Assembly: GCF_000717915.1 (NCBI RefSeq)
Contig: NZ_JOCX01000011.1
Coordinates: 186,001 to 250,000 of the forward strand
Length of the DNA: 64,000 nt
Source: Streptomyces sp. NRRL S-244
GTDB taxonomy: Bacteria; Actinomycetota; Actinomycetes; Streptomycetales; Streptomycetaceae
Direction: 5' to 3'
A model generated the notes under the pieces. The model ran no database searches, was not told the DNA's origin, and was given only the letters and a program-made list of their open reading frames with translations. Shown here one piece after another: positions 52,703 through 64,000 of this stretch (positions are counted from its first letter, which is position 1; the number at the start of each line of letters is the position of its first letter). The translations under genes and the position numbers were made by a program.

Positions 52703-53965
52703 GTGGCCGAATTGTCCAGGACGACCACGGGGGTTCCGGCCGGGCCGGCCGCCCAGGCGGCCGCGGCCCCCAGAGGCTCCGGCTTCTGGGTGGTCGGGGC
52801 GGTACTCGTCCTGCTGATGCTCTCCTCGTCCGTGCCCTCCGCCCTCTACGTGCTCTACCAGCAGAGATGGGGCCTGTCCTCCGGCATGATCACGGTGGTC
52901 TTCGCCCTGTACGCCGTCACCGTGCTGATCGGGCTCCTGCTGTTCGGGTCCCTCTCGGACACCCTGGGCCGGCGCCCCGTGCTGGGCGTCGGCCTGGTCC
53001 TGGCGATCGTCTCGATGGGATTGTTCGCCGGGGCACAGGGGCTCGGGCTGCTGCTCGCCGCCCGCGCGGTGCAGGGCCTCGCGGTGGGCCTGGCCACCGG
53101 GGCGATGGGCGCCGCCCTGCTCGAACTGGCCCCGCGCTCGCGGCCGGCGCTCGGCGCCCAGGTCAACAGCGCGGGGCCGACGGTGGGGATCGGACTCGGC
53201 GGGATCGGGGCCGGGCTGCTCGTCCAGTACGCACCCGCCCCGACCGTGCTCAGCTACCTGCTGCTGGTCGCGGCCTTCGCGGTCACGCTGGTGGGGGTGT
53301 TCAGGATGCGTGAGAGCGCTCCCGAGGCCCGCTCCGGGGGGAGGATGCGGATCAGCGCACGCCGGATCCACGTCCCGGCCGCCGTGCGGGGCCGGTTCGC
53401 CGTCCTCGTCCTGACCATCGTCGCCGTCTGGTCCGTCGGCGGCTTCTACCTCTCGCTCGGGCCGCACCTGGCCCTCTCCCTGCTCGGTAGCTCCAACTAC
53501 CTGGTCGGCGGGGCCACCGTGGCCCTGCTCGCGGGCGCCGCCACCGCGGCCCAGCTGCTGCTGGGCCGCGTCGAGGCCCTGCGCACCGCCGTCCTGGGCC
53601 TGTGCGGGCTGCTGGCCGGGCTGGGCCTGGTCCTGCTCGCGCTGGGCCTGCGCTCGGCCCCCGTGTTCCTCGCGGGCACCGCCGTCCTCGGCGGCGGCTG
53701 GGGCGCGGCGTTCCTCGGCTCCTTCCGGGCGCTGAGCGCGCTCGCCGACCCGGCGCACCGCGGCGAACTGACCGCCGCCGTCTACGTCTTCGCGTACCTC
53801 GCGATGAGCGTGCCGGCGGTCCTCGCCGGAATGCTCACCAACATCCACGGTCTGCACCGCACCTCGGTCGGCTTCATGGCCGCCGTCGCCGGGGTGTGCG
53901 CGCTGGCCCTGTTCGTCACACTGCGGCTGGCCGCCCGCACCCGGGCCGAAGGGAGCACGACATGA
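52703..53965 (+). CDS. MFS transporter
   Basis: A 420-residue major facilitator superfamily protein with about twelve hydrophobic segments and the loop 2-3 motif GSLSDTLGRRPVLG (about residues 75-90). Family resemblance is to drug/metabolite exporters, although importers share the pattern. It starts at GTG 52703 and its stop overlaps the kinase gene by four bases. It probably moves a substrate or product of the cluster. Confidence 0.9.
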   Translation: MAELSRTTTGVPAGPAAQAAAAPRGSGFWVVGAVLVLLMLSSSVPSALYVLYQQRWGLSSGMITVVFALYAVTVLIGLLLFGSLSDTLGRRPVLGVGLVLAIVSMGLFAGAQGLGLLLAARAVQGLAVGLATGAMGAALLELAPRSRPALGAQVNSAGPTVGIGLGGIGAGLLVQYAPAPTVLSYLLLVAAFAVTLVGVFRMRESAPEARSGGRMRISARRIHVPAAVRGRFAVLVLTIVAVWSVGGFYLSLGPHLALSLLGSSNYLVGGATVALLAGAATAAQLLLGRVEALRTAVLGLCGLLAGLGLVLLALGLRSAPVFLAGTAVLGGGWGAAFLGSFRALSALADPAHRGELTAAVYVFAYLAMSVPAVLAGMLTNIHGLHRTSVGFMAAVAGVCALALFVTLRLAARTRAEGSTT

Positions 53966-55476
53966 AGGCTGCCGACATGAGCACCGCGGAGCTGCGGTCG
54001 GCCCTGCTCGGACTGGAGGTCTTCGCCGGACTCACCGAGGACCAGTTGGACTGGCTGGTGTCCGTCTCCGAGCCCCGGGTCCTCGGTGACGGGGAGGTCC
54101 TGTTCCGGGACGGCGAGGAGGCCACCGGCTTCCACGTCCTGCTCGCGGGCGGGCTGGTCGTCACCAAGGTCGTCGACGGCCGGGAGGAAGTGCTGACCCG
54201 GCACTCCACGGAGGAGGAGAGCGCCGCCGCCGAGGAGCACGACGGGAAGCCCTCCGCCGCGCACCGCTTCACCGGAGAGCTGCCGCTGCTGACGGACGGG
54301 GCGTACGTGGCCACCGCCGCCGCGAGCGGCCCGGCGACCACCGTCGTCGCCTACCCGAAGCCGGTGTTCTTCGAGATGCTGACCCGCTGCCACGGGGTGG
54401 CGGCCGTGCTGATCCCGGTGCTGGCTTGGCGGATCAAGTCCTCGGAGGTGCAGGCCCGCAAGCGGGCCACCGTCGAGGCGCTCGGCACCCTGGCCGCCGG
54501 CCTCGCGCACGAGCTGAACAACCCGGCGGCCGCCGTGGCCCGGGCCGCGCAGGAGCTGGCGCCGGCCCTGGAGGGCCTCACGCGGACCGCCCAGGCCTGG
54601 GGCGCCGCGGCGACGGGCGCGGAGCGCTCCGTGTTCGACCGGCTGGCCGAGGAGCTCGACAAGCTGCCGCCTCCGGTGACCACCGATCCGTTCGCCCAGG
54701 CCGACGCCGAGGAGGAGATCGCCGACTGGGCCGAGGAGGCGGGCACCGAGCGGCCCGGGCTGCTCGGCTCGGGGATCTCGGACCTCGGGCTGGAACTGGG
54801 CTGGCTGCTGCAGCGGCTGGAAGGGGTCGGGGAACCGGCCCTGCCCGCCGCCCTCGACCACCTGGCGGCCCTGCTGGAGATCCGCTCGCTCGCCGCGGAG
54901 CTGCGTGCGGCCGGCCCCAGGATCTCCCAACTCGTCGCCGCCACCCGGGATTACGCCAATCTCGACCGGGCGCCCGAACAGCGCTTCGCGGTGGCCGACG
55001 GGATCGAGAACACGCTGGTCGTCCTGCGTGCCAAGCTCGGCGGGATCACCATCGTGCGTGAGTACGAACCGGACCTGCCCGAACTGACGGGCTATCCGAG
55101 CGAGTTGAACCAGGTGTGGACCAACCTGGTCGACAATTCCGCCGAGGCCATGGAGGGCGCCGGCACCCTCACCCTGCGGGTGCGCGCCGAAGGCGTGTGC
55201 CTGGTCGTGGAGATCGCCGACACCGGGCGGGGCATCCCCGAGGACTCCCTGCCGCGGATCTTCGAACCCTTCTACACGACCAAGGACGTGGGGAAGGGCA
55301 CGGGCCTCGGACTCCACCTCAGCTACCGCATCGTGACCCAGCGCCACCACGGCTCGATCACCGCCCGCTCGCGTCCCGGCGAGACCCGGATGGTCGTCCG
55401 GCTGCCGCTCACCGCGGCCGCCGCCTGCGCCGAAACACCTGATGAGCCCACCTCCGACCGCTCCACCACCAGTTGA
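53962..55476 (+). CDS. Cyclic-nucleotide-domain sensor histidine kinase
   Basis: A 504-residue soluble kinase. The N-terminal part (about residues 15-150) is a CRP-type cNMP-binding-like domain (VFAGLTEDQLDWLVSVSEPR). The H box is GLAHELNNP with H183; ATP-binding boxes follow: NQVWTNLVDNSAEA, IADTGRGIP, EPFYTTK and GTGLGL. No transmembrane segment is seen. No response regulator is adjacent. The nearest free receiver is in the flavoprotein fusion at 29.9-31.6 kb. Confidence 0.88.
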   Translation: MKAADMSTAELRSALLGLEVFAGLTEDQLDWLVSVSEPRVLGDGEVLFRDGEEATGFHVLLAGGLVVTKVVDGREEVLTRHSTEEESAAAEEHDGKPSAAHRFTGELPLLTDGAYVATAAASGPATTVVAYPKPVFFEMLTRCHGVAAVLIPVLAWRIKSSEVQARKRATVEALGTLAAGLAHELNNPAAAVARAAQELAPALEGLTRTAQAWGAAATGAERSVFDRLAEELDKLPPPVTTDPFAQADAEEEIADWAEEAGTERPGLLGSGISDLGLELGWLLQRLEGVGEPALPAALDHLAALLEIRSLAAELRAAGPRISQLVAATRDYANLDRAPEQRFAVADGIENTLVVLRAKLGGITIVREYEPDLPELTGYPSELNQVWTNLVDNSAEAMEGAGTLTLRVRAEGVCLVVEIADTGRGIPEDSLPRIFEPFYTTKDVGKGTGLGLHLSYRIVTQRHHGSITARSRPGETRMVVRLPLTAAAACAETPDEPTSDRSTTS

Positions 55477-55491
55477 ATGAACGGAGTCGAC

Positions 55492-55833
55492 ATGGCCAAG
55501 TACGACATCTCCAAGCTCCACCCGGTCTTCGTCCGCCAGATGGAGGCGCTGGCCGCCCTGGACATCGAGGCGGTCATGAAGAACTACACCGACGACGCGG
55601 TGCTGCTGCGCTTCGAGGGGGTCTCCGTCGGCATCGACGCCGTGCGCGAGACGTTCACCGGCTACCTGACGGTGAAGCCGACCCTGGTGGAGCTCCAGGA
55701 GTACATCGAGACCGAGGACACGATCTTCTACCGCGCGATCATGAACCTGAACGGCGAACCGGAGCACGCGTTCGGGACACTGGTGGTCCGCGATGGCCGG
55801 ATCTGGCGCCAGACCGCCGGTTTCGGCGGCTGA
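55492..55833 (+). CDS. SnoaL/NTF2-like protein 4
   Basis: A 113-residue NTF2-like protein. I chose ATG 55492 because the ribosome binding site ACGGAG lies just before it; ATG 55477 is a possible earlier start. The pattern QMEALAALDIEAVMKNYTDDAVLLRFEG and a C-terminal LVVRDGRIWRQTA are typical. It is the last gene of the cluster, just before a strong terminator. Confidence 0.82.
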   Translation: MAKYDISKLHPVFVRQMEALAALDIEAVMKNYTDDAVLLRFEGVSVGIDAVRETFTGYLTVKPTLVELQEYIETEDTIFYRAIMNLNGEPEHAFGTLVVRDGRIWRQTAGFGG

Positions 55834-55854
55834 CCAACGATATCTGGGTAGCGT

Positions 55855-55889
55855 GTGCGGGGAGGGCGGAGGCAGCGCCCTCCCCGCAC
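55855..55889 (+). terminator. Strong hairpin terminator at the end of the accessory cluster
   Basis: Perfect 14-bp arms GTGCGGGGAGGGCG (55855-55868) and complement (55876-55889) with a 7-nt loop, 21 bp after the last SnoaL-like gene. It defines the right end of the cluster. Confidence 0.8.
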
Positions 55890-55960
55890 GCGCAAGCCCG
55901 TCCGGCGACCGGGGTCAGGGCTTGTCTTGGCTTGGCTTGTGAAATGGCAAAGGGGAGGTC

Positions 55961-56608
55961 ATGGAACGCGAAACCGGACGTGTCGAGGCATTCAGTGACG
56001 GTGTATTCGCCATCGTCATCACGATTCTGGTCCTGGAACTCAAGGTTCCGGAGGAAAAGGGATCGGACTTCTGGCACGGGGTGTCGGAACAGTGGCCGCA
56101 CTATGCCGCATACGTGGTGAGTTTCCTCATCATCGGCGTGATGTGGGTGAATCACCACACCATCTTCAGTCACCTGAAGCGGGTGGACCGGCCGCTGTTG
56201 TTCCTGAATCTCCTGGTGCTGATGGTGGTATCGGTCATTCCCTACACCACCACCGTTCTCGCCGAGCACCTCGTCGAGGAGGGCGGCTCCGCCAACGCCG
56301 CCGCGGTCCTCTACAGTTCGGTCACCGTGGCCTACGCACTGGCGTTCCTGGCCTTCTGGTGGTACGTCACGCGGGTCGGCCACCTGTTCCACGAGCGGGT
56401 GGACAAGGACGGCGCGCGGGCCACCCGCGTGCGCTTCGGCCTCGGCGCCGTGGCCTACCCCTTGACCGTTCTCCTGTCCTTCTTCTCCGCTCCCCTCACT
56501 CTCGCCACACACTTCCTGATCGCGCTCTACTATGCGGCGAACCAGATCCCCATCCCCCTCGTGGTAGAGGAAGAGCGGCTCGAATCTGCGAGCGACCTCA
56601 GGAAGTAG
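55961..56608 (+). CDS. TMEM175-family potassium-channel-like membrane protein
   Basis: A 215-residue integral membrane protein with about six transmembrane segments. The N-terminal RVEAFSDGVFAIVITILVLE carries the FSD motif of the bacterial TMEM175 (DUF1211) family, which forms potassium-selective leak channels as tetramers of six-helix subunits. It starts at ATG 55961 with a perfect AAGGGGAGG site. It lies beyond the cluster terminator and is not clearly linked to it. Confidence 0.88.
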   Translation: MERETGRVEAFSDGVFAIVITILVLELKVPEEKGSDFWHGVSEQWPHYAAYVVSFLIIGVMWVNHHTIFSHLKRVDRPLLFLNLLVLMVVSVIPYTTTVLAEHLVEEGGSANAAAVLYSSVTVAYALAFLAFWWYVTRVGHLFHERVDKDGARATRVRFGLGAVAYPLTVLLSFFSAPLTLATHFLIALYYAANQIPIPLVVEEERLESASDLRK

Positions 56609-56679
56609 CCGCCGGGGCCTACGGCCGCTCAGTACGGTCAAGTAGGGTATTGGATCTAGTGGTCGCGGGGGAGGCCCAG

Positions 56680-58004
56680 ATGGCTCGCGCAGTCCTGCCG
56701 GAGGAATCCACCAAGGAAATCTCCGAATTGATCGACGTCCTGATCTCTCTTTTCTTCGAATCATTACCCCGGCGGGACCAGCGAAACTGGGCCCGCGTTT
56801 ATCTCAACGGCCTCGTGCGGACCAGCGGGAAGAAAACAATCCGTAACATCGCCGGAACCGGGGCGAGTTCCGTCGAGCAGAGCCTCCAGCAGTTCATCAG
56901 CAAGTCCCCGTGGGACTGGACACCGGTGCGCCGCTCCCTCGCCCAGTACCTCGAACGCACCGCCCAGCGCCCGCTGGCCTGGGTGGTCCAGCCCATGGTC
57001 ATAGAGAAGGCCGGCGACCGCTCCGTCGGGGTCGGCAGGCAGTTCGTCCCCCAGCTCGGCCGCACCGCCAACTGCCAGCAGGCCAGCGGCATCTGGCTCG
57101 CCTCCAGCGAGGCCAGCTTCCCCGTCGAATGGACCCTCACCCTCCCCGGGCCCTGGACGAACGAGCTGATGCGCCGCAGGCGGGCCGGCATCCCCGACAC
57201 CGCCCGCTCGCTCACCCCCGCCCAGGACGCCGTACACGCCGTCCAGCGGATGGCCGCCACCTGGCAACTCCAGCGCCGGCCCGTGGTGATGGAGGTCGCC
57301 AACACCGACATCCCGCAGAGCATCGAGTCCTTCACCTTGCAGGACATCCCCTTCGTCTTCAAGGTCGACGGCTCGCTGCCCGTCTCCTTCGGCGGCGCCG
57401 GCCGGCACAAGCCCGGACCGCACACCGCCCCCGCCCGCGAACTCATCGACTCCCTGCGCTCCCAGCGGCGCGTCGTCGAATGGACCCGGCACGGCCGCGC
57501 CGAAGGGGCAGTGACCCTGCTGACCTCGGCCGCCATCCTCGCGACCCCCGGCGAGGACCGCCCCGTGCCGATGTCGCCCACCCCGCTGCTGCTCGTCGGC
57601 GCCTGGACCGAAGCCGCCCTGCTGCCCTCCGAGTTCTGGATCACCAACATCGGGGACCGGCCGCTGGCCCAGCTCTTCCTGCTCGCCAAACTCACCGACC
57701 GGGTATCCCTCGATTTCACCGAGACCTGCGAACCCGTAGGCATCCGTGATTTCGAGGGCCGCTCCTTCCGTGGCTGGCACCACCACGCCACGCTCGCGAG
57801 CGTCGCCCACGCCTCGAAGCTGCTCAGCGCCCGCGGCCGGGTCCCCGACGGATTCCCCCCGCCCGGCCGGCCCGCGATCGGCGGGGCGCCGGCCCCCCGG
57901 CCGCGCACCGGAGCGCCCGGTCCCGTACCGCGGACCGGCCCGCCCGTGCTGCCCCCGCGGCCGCTGATCCCCGGCCAGAGCGCGAGACGCGAGTACATCC
58001 GCTG

Positions 58005-58005
<1 letters not shown>
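56680..58005 (+). CDS. Degenerate IS701-type transposase-like protein
   Basis: A 441-residue protein whose N-terminal 350 residues follow the IS701/DDE-superfamily pattern (LISLFFESLPRRDQRNWARV, VRTSGKKTIRNIAG, WDWTPVRRSL). The first catalytic aspartates, normally W-V-x-D-D, read WVVQPMV (Q104-P105). A Pro-rich tail of about 60 residues is added. No inverted repeats were found. I infer a domesticated non-transposing protein, perhaps a DNA-binding regulator. I chose ATG 56680 after GGGGGAGG. Confidence 0.75.
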
Positions 58006-60753
<2,748 letters not shown>

Positions 60754-60792
60754 TCTCCGCTCCCCGCTTTCCCGCTCCCCGCTTTCGCATTC

Positions 60793-60840
60793 CCGGTGGC
60801 CCCGGGCCCGTCCTCCGCGGACGCGGCCCGGGGCCACCGG
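60793..60840 (+). terminator. Strong hairpin terminator after guaB1
   Basis: Perfect 16-bp arms CCGGTGGCCCCGGGCC (60793-60808) and complement (60825-60840); the 16-nt loop can add a further short stem (CGTCC/GGACG). It lies 39 bp after the stop. Confidence 0.85.
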
Positions 60841-60971
60841 CGTTCGGCGGGGACCGTTCGGCGAGCCGTTCGACCGGTCGGCGCAGGTGGCGGGCGGATA
60901 CGCCATGCGGCGGATATCTCCGGGTGCCGGGTCCGTCACGCTCGGGTCATCCGACCTGGAAGGGGCACCCC

Positions 60972-61565
60972 GTGACCACGACCCTCGGCCGCCGCACCGA
61001 CGCCCACGCCCTCGCGCGCCTCCACAGCGAACACGGCAAGGCCCTCTACGGCTTCCTCCTCGGTCTCACCTTCGGCGACCGGCACCGCGCCGAGGACCTC
61101 CTCCAGGAGACCCTGTTCCGCGCCTGGAAACATCCCGAGGTGCTGGAGAGCGGCCACGCCTCGATGCGCCCCTGGCTCTACACCGTCGGCCGGCGCCTCG
61201 CCATCGACGCCCGGCGGGCCCGCCTGGTCCGGCCCGCCGAGGTCGGGCCGGACGCCCTCGACGCCCACGCGCCCGTCGCCGACGACGGCACCGAGCAGGC
61301 CGCCACCGTCCTCGACGTCCGCGACGCGCTGAGATCACTCAGCCCGGAGCACCGCGCGGTGCTCGTGCAGATCTACTTCCGCGGGGCATCGGTCTGCGAG
61401 GCCGCCGAGGCGCTCGGCGTCCCCGCCGGGACCGTCAAGTCCCGTACGTACTACGCCCTGCGGGTGCTGAGGGACGCCATGCCCGGCTACGGCCCGGGCC
61501 CCGCCATCGGACCCGCCGTCGGACCCGGCGCCGGCGCCGGACCCGACCGCCGCGTCGCCGCCTGA
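60972..61565 (+). CDS. ECF-type RNA polymerase sigma factor
   Basis: A 197-residue extracytoplasmic-function sigma factor. Region 2 (about residues 15-80) includes FLLGLTFGDRHRAEDLLQET and YTVGRRLAIDARRAR. Region 4 (about residues 115-170) includes LSPEHRAVLVQIYFRGASVCEAAE and GVPAGTVKSRTYYAL. The last 28 residues are Gly/Pro-rich and overlap the 3' end of the convergent regulator gene. I chose GTG 60972. No anti-sigma gene is adjacent. Confidence 0.9.
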   Translation: MTTTLGRRTDAHALARLHSEHGKALYGFLLGLTFGDRHRAEDLLQETLFRAWKHPEVLESGHASMRPWLYTVGRRLAIDARRARLVRPAEVGPDALDAHAPVADDGTEQAATVLDVRDALRSLSPEHRAVLVQIYFRGASVCEAAEALGVPAGTVKSRTYYALRVLRDAMPGYGPGPAIGPAVGPGAGAGPDRRVAA

Positions 61566-64000
61566 GCCGCCACCGCCGTCCGCGAGCGGACCTGGAGCTT
61601 CGCCAGGATGTGCGAGACGTGCGTCTGGACCGTCCGCGCGGACAGGAACAGGGCGCTCGCGATCTCCGGGTTCGAGCGGCCCTGCGCGACGAGCAGGGCC
61701 ACCTTCAGTTCCGCCGGAGTCAGCGCCTCCCACCCGTTGGCCGCCCTCCGCCGCGCCGAGCGGCTGCCGCGCCGCACCCCCAGGCTCCGCAGCCGGGCGT
61801 CGGCCCGCGCGATGTCCCACCGCGCGCCCAGCCCCTCGTACGCGGACACCGCTCGCGTCAGCGCCGACCGCGCCGCCGACAGATCGCCGTGCCAGGCCCG
61901 GGCCACCGCCAGGTCCTCCCACGCGTGGCCCAGCACCAGCGGCCGGCCGCCGCGCTCCGCCCGCTCCAGCGCCCGCGCCAGCAGCTGCGGGTCCTGCGCG
62001 AACAGGCCCTCGCAGCGCAGCCGCGCCAGCGCCGGGCCCGGGTACTCGGCCAGCGCCGCCGCCGTCCGCCCGCAGGCCGCCACCGCCGCCCGGGCCGTGG
62101 CCGTGTCCCCGCACTCCAGGGAGAGCCGGACGATCTCCGACAGCATCCAGGGGCGTGCGTACGCCCTCGCCTCGTCCGGGCCGTCCGCCAGCGCCGGCAG
62201 CAGCTCGCGCACCGCTTCGGCCGGACGGCCCGCCCGCTCCGCCAGCAGGGCCCGGGCCAGCAGTACGTGCCCGCTGTAGCGGCGGGCCGCCGGGGCCGCG
62301 AACGCGTCCGGCGGGAGCAGCGCCAGCTCGGCCCGCGCCGCGTCGAGCTCGTCCCGGTGGCCCCGTACGAGCGCCCGCAGTCCGTGCACCACCACCGGAA
62401 GCCAGCCGTCCGAGACGGGCAGCCCGTCGGCCCGGGCCACCCCGGCGAGCGCGGCGTCCCAGTCGCCGAGCCCGTACCGGAACTCGGCGAGCAGGGCCTC
62501 GGTCACCACCAGCCGCCCCGTCGAGCGGGTGGCCAGGGCCAGCTCCCGCGCCTCGTGCAGCGCCGCCGCGACGGGCTCCGGCTCGTCGAACTGCCCGTGG
62601 CCCTCGGCCTGGTTGGCCAGGAGCAGCAGCCGCATGTCGTTGGCCTCGGGGGCGCGCCGGGCCCAGGCGATCCCCTCGGCGACATGGCGCAGCGACTCCC
62701 GGCCGCGGCCCAGGTGGAACAGGGCGAAGGCCATCGCGTGGTGGGCCTCCGCCCCGCACAGCGGATCGCCCAGCCGGGCCGCCTCCGCCACCACCGGGAC
62801 GGCCAGGACGCGGGCCTGCGCCGGGCTGCCCCGTTCGGCCAGGGCCAGGACCCGGCAGGCCTCCAGCCGCAGCCGGAGCGCGGGGGAGGGGACCGGCTGC
62901 GCCAGTGCGTCCTCGGTGACGGCCAGCGCCCGGCCCATGTCACCCTCGATCATCAGCGCCGACACCAGCTTGAAGGCCAGCGCCGCCCGGGCCCCGGGAT
63001 CCGCCGCCCGCCGGTGGAGGGTGGCCAGCAGCTCCGCCGACTCGGGGCGGCGCAGCATCAGGGCGGCGTCCGCGAGGCTCCCCTCCAGGGCGTCCCGGTC
63101 CGCGCGGTCGGCCTGGCCGACGGCCCGCTCCAGCAGTTCGGCGGCCGCTCCGGGCGCGGCCGCGATCAGGGACTGCGCCGAGTCAGCCAGCCAGTGCACC
63201 GCCCAGCGGTCCAAGGCGCCCCCGGCCAGCAGCTGTTCGGCGGTCCGGGCCGGATCGCGCCCGGCCTCGGCGAGGGCCAGGGCCGCCTCCTGGTGCAGGG
63301 CGGAGCGGGCGGGCCGGGGCAGTTCGGCGTACAGGGCCCGGCGCAGCGCGGGATGCCGGAAGCGCAGCTCCTCGCCGGTGTCCTCCAGCAGCCCGGCCAG
63401 CAGCGGCTCCTCCAGCTCGGCCAGCACTTCGCGGGCGGGCCTGGCCTGTACGAGGGCCAGCTCGCGCGGCGTGAAGGCCGGCCCGAGCAGCGCCGCGTGC
63501 CGCAGGGTGGTGTAGGCGGCGCGGGAGAGGTAGCCGAGGCCCCGGGGCAGGGAGCCGGGCGGCTCGGGCAACTCCTCCTCCGGAACGGTCAGTTCGGCGG
63601 TGTCGGCGGTGATCTCGATGGCCCGGGACCAGTGCGCCGCCAGCTCGTGCAGGAGGCGGGGGTTGCCGCCCGCCTGGTCGGCGGCCCGGCGCAGGCGCGG
63701 GCCGGGGGGTGCGCCCAGCCGCTCGTGGAGCAGCTCGGCCGACTCCGGCCCGGTCAGCGGCTCCAGCCGTACGGTGTGCCCGCCCGGGCCCGCGCCCAGC
63801 TCGGCGCACAGCTGCTCCACCTCGGGACGCCGGGGCAGCGGTCTTCGGGTCGCCGCCAGCAGCAGCGGCAGCCGGTCCGCCATCCGGCCCAGGCGCCGCC
63901 ACAGCAACAGGCTGGCCGGGTCGGCCCAGTGCAGGTCGTCAAGCACCAGCAGCAGCGGGCCCCGCGCGCACCACCCCTCGACCCCGGACACCATCAGGTC
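61487..64000 (-). CDS. LAL-type LuxR-family transcriptional regulator (5' end outside window)
   Basis: The 838-codon visible part of a large ATP-binding regulator of the LuxR family (LAL). It begins within the AAA-type domain (Walker B LLLVLDDLHWADPAS), with the Walker A outside the window. A long helical-repeat region follows. The C-terminal LuxR helix-turn-helix is LTPAELKVALLVAQGRSNPEIASALFLSARTVQTHVSHILAKL, split here for length. A Gly/Pro-rich tail overlaps the convergent sigma gene by 79 bp. LALs usually control carbohydrate use or antibiotic clusters. Confidence 0.9.
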   Translation of the reverse strand, partial: DLMVSGVEGWCARGPLLLVLDDLHWADPASLLLWRRLGRMADRLPLLLAATRRPLPRRPEVEQLCAELGAGPGGHTVRLEPLTGPESAELLHERLGAPPGPRLRRAADQAGGNPRLLHELAAHWSRAIEITADTAELTVPEEELPEPPGSLPRGLGYLSRAAYTTLRHAALLGPAFTPRELALVQARPAREVLAELEEPLLAGLLEDTGEELRFRHPALRRALYAELPRPARSALHQEAALALAEAGRDPARTAEQLLAGGALDRWAVHWLADSAQSLIAAAPGAAAELLERAVGQADRADRDALEGSLADAALMLRRPESAELLATLHRRAADPGARAALAFKLVSALMIEGDMGRALAVTEDALAQPVPSPALRLRLEACRVLALAERGSPAQARVLAVPVVAEAARLGDPLCGAEAHHAMAFALFHLGRGRESLRHVAEGIAWARRAPEANDMRLLLLANQAEGHGQFDEPEPVAAALHEARELALATRSTGRLVVTEALLAEFRYGLGDWDAALAGVARADGLPVSDGWLPVVVHGLRALVRGHRDELDAARAELALLPPDAFAAPAARRYSGHVLLARALLAERAGRPAEAVRELLPALADGPDEARAYARPWMLSEIVRLSLECGDTATARAAVAACGRTAAALAEYPGPALARLRCEGLFAQDPQLLARALERAERGGRPLVLGHAWEDLAVARAWHGDLSAARSALTRAVSAYEGLGARWDIARADARLRSLGVRRGSRSARRRAANGWEALTPAELKVALLVAQGRSNPEIASALFLSARTVQTHVSHILAKLQVRSRTAVAAQAATRRSGPAPAPGPTAGPMAGPGP

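Noticed and set aside
56617..56655. SigB-type promoter (GGGTAT at 56645) before the transposase-like gene
   Set aside because: No GNNT element was found at the required 14-16 bp upstream distance.

Overview
The window is high-GC DNA with GTG/ATG starts, 4-base start/stop overlaps and the gene order of a Streptomyces chromosome arm: pepP-like, efp, nusB, bldD, pyrR, pyrB, pyrC, carA, carB, pyrD, pyrF, sIHF, gmk, rpoZ, coaBC, metK, priA, fmt, rsmB, rpe and guaB1. BldD and the actinobacterial sIHF are lineage markers, so a Streptomyces species is the confident call. No tRNA, rRNA, CRISPR array or intact insertion sequence was seen.

Layout. (1) 1-3.0 kb: the end of a UvrA-family gene, an M24 peptidase-like gene whose metal site looks altered, efp and nusB. 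(2) 3.2-14.1 kb: bldD (minus strand), then the pyrimidine operon pyrR-pyrB-pyrC-membrane protein-carA-carB, followed by pyrD-pyrF, with a PyrR-binding-loop-like leader that embeds the pyrR Shine-Dalgarno. (3) 14.3-27.5 kb: housekeeping genes for nucleoid structure, GMP, RNA polymerase omega, CoA, SAM, replication restart, initiator tRNA formylation, rRNA methylation and the pentose phosphate pathway. (4) 27.6-31.9 kb: a lipoprotein RNase/barstar pair, a truncated globin with a small monooxygenase-like gene, and a response-regulator/flavoprotein fusion coupled to a UBP-type zinc finger protein. (5) 32.2-55.8 kb: a 24-kb accessory cluster entirely on the plus strand. (6) 56.0-59.1 kb: a TMEM175-like channel, a degenerate IS701-type transposase relative and XdhC. 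(7) 59.3-64 kb: guaB1, an ECF sigma factor, and a LAL-type LuxR regulator cut by the window end.

The accessory cluster is the part worth attention. It contains three DJ-1/PfpI proteins, a benzoylformate-decarboxylase-like ThDP enzyme, four small SnoaL/NTF2-like proteins, a GMC oxidoreductase, a VOC protein, an unusually long AGE-fold protein, GlgX, an aldehyde dehydrogenase, an F420-NADP-reductase-like protein, a three-subunit molybdenum hydroxylase and an MFS transporter. Embedded in it are a full partner-switching set (two STAS antagonists, an RsbW-like kinase, a SpoIIE-type phosphatase), a MinD-like ATPase and a cyclic-nucleotide-domain histidine kinase. Most genes are tightly spaced or overlapping. 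A hairpin near 45.9 kb may divide it into two transcription units, and a strong hairpin at 55.86 kb ends it. My inference is a stress- or signal-gated pathway for alcohols, aldehydes and 2-oxoacids or for reactive carbonyls; the substrate cannot be read from the sequence.
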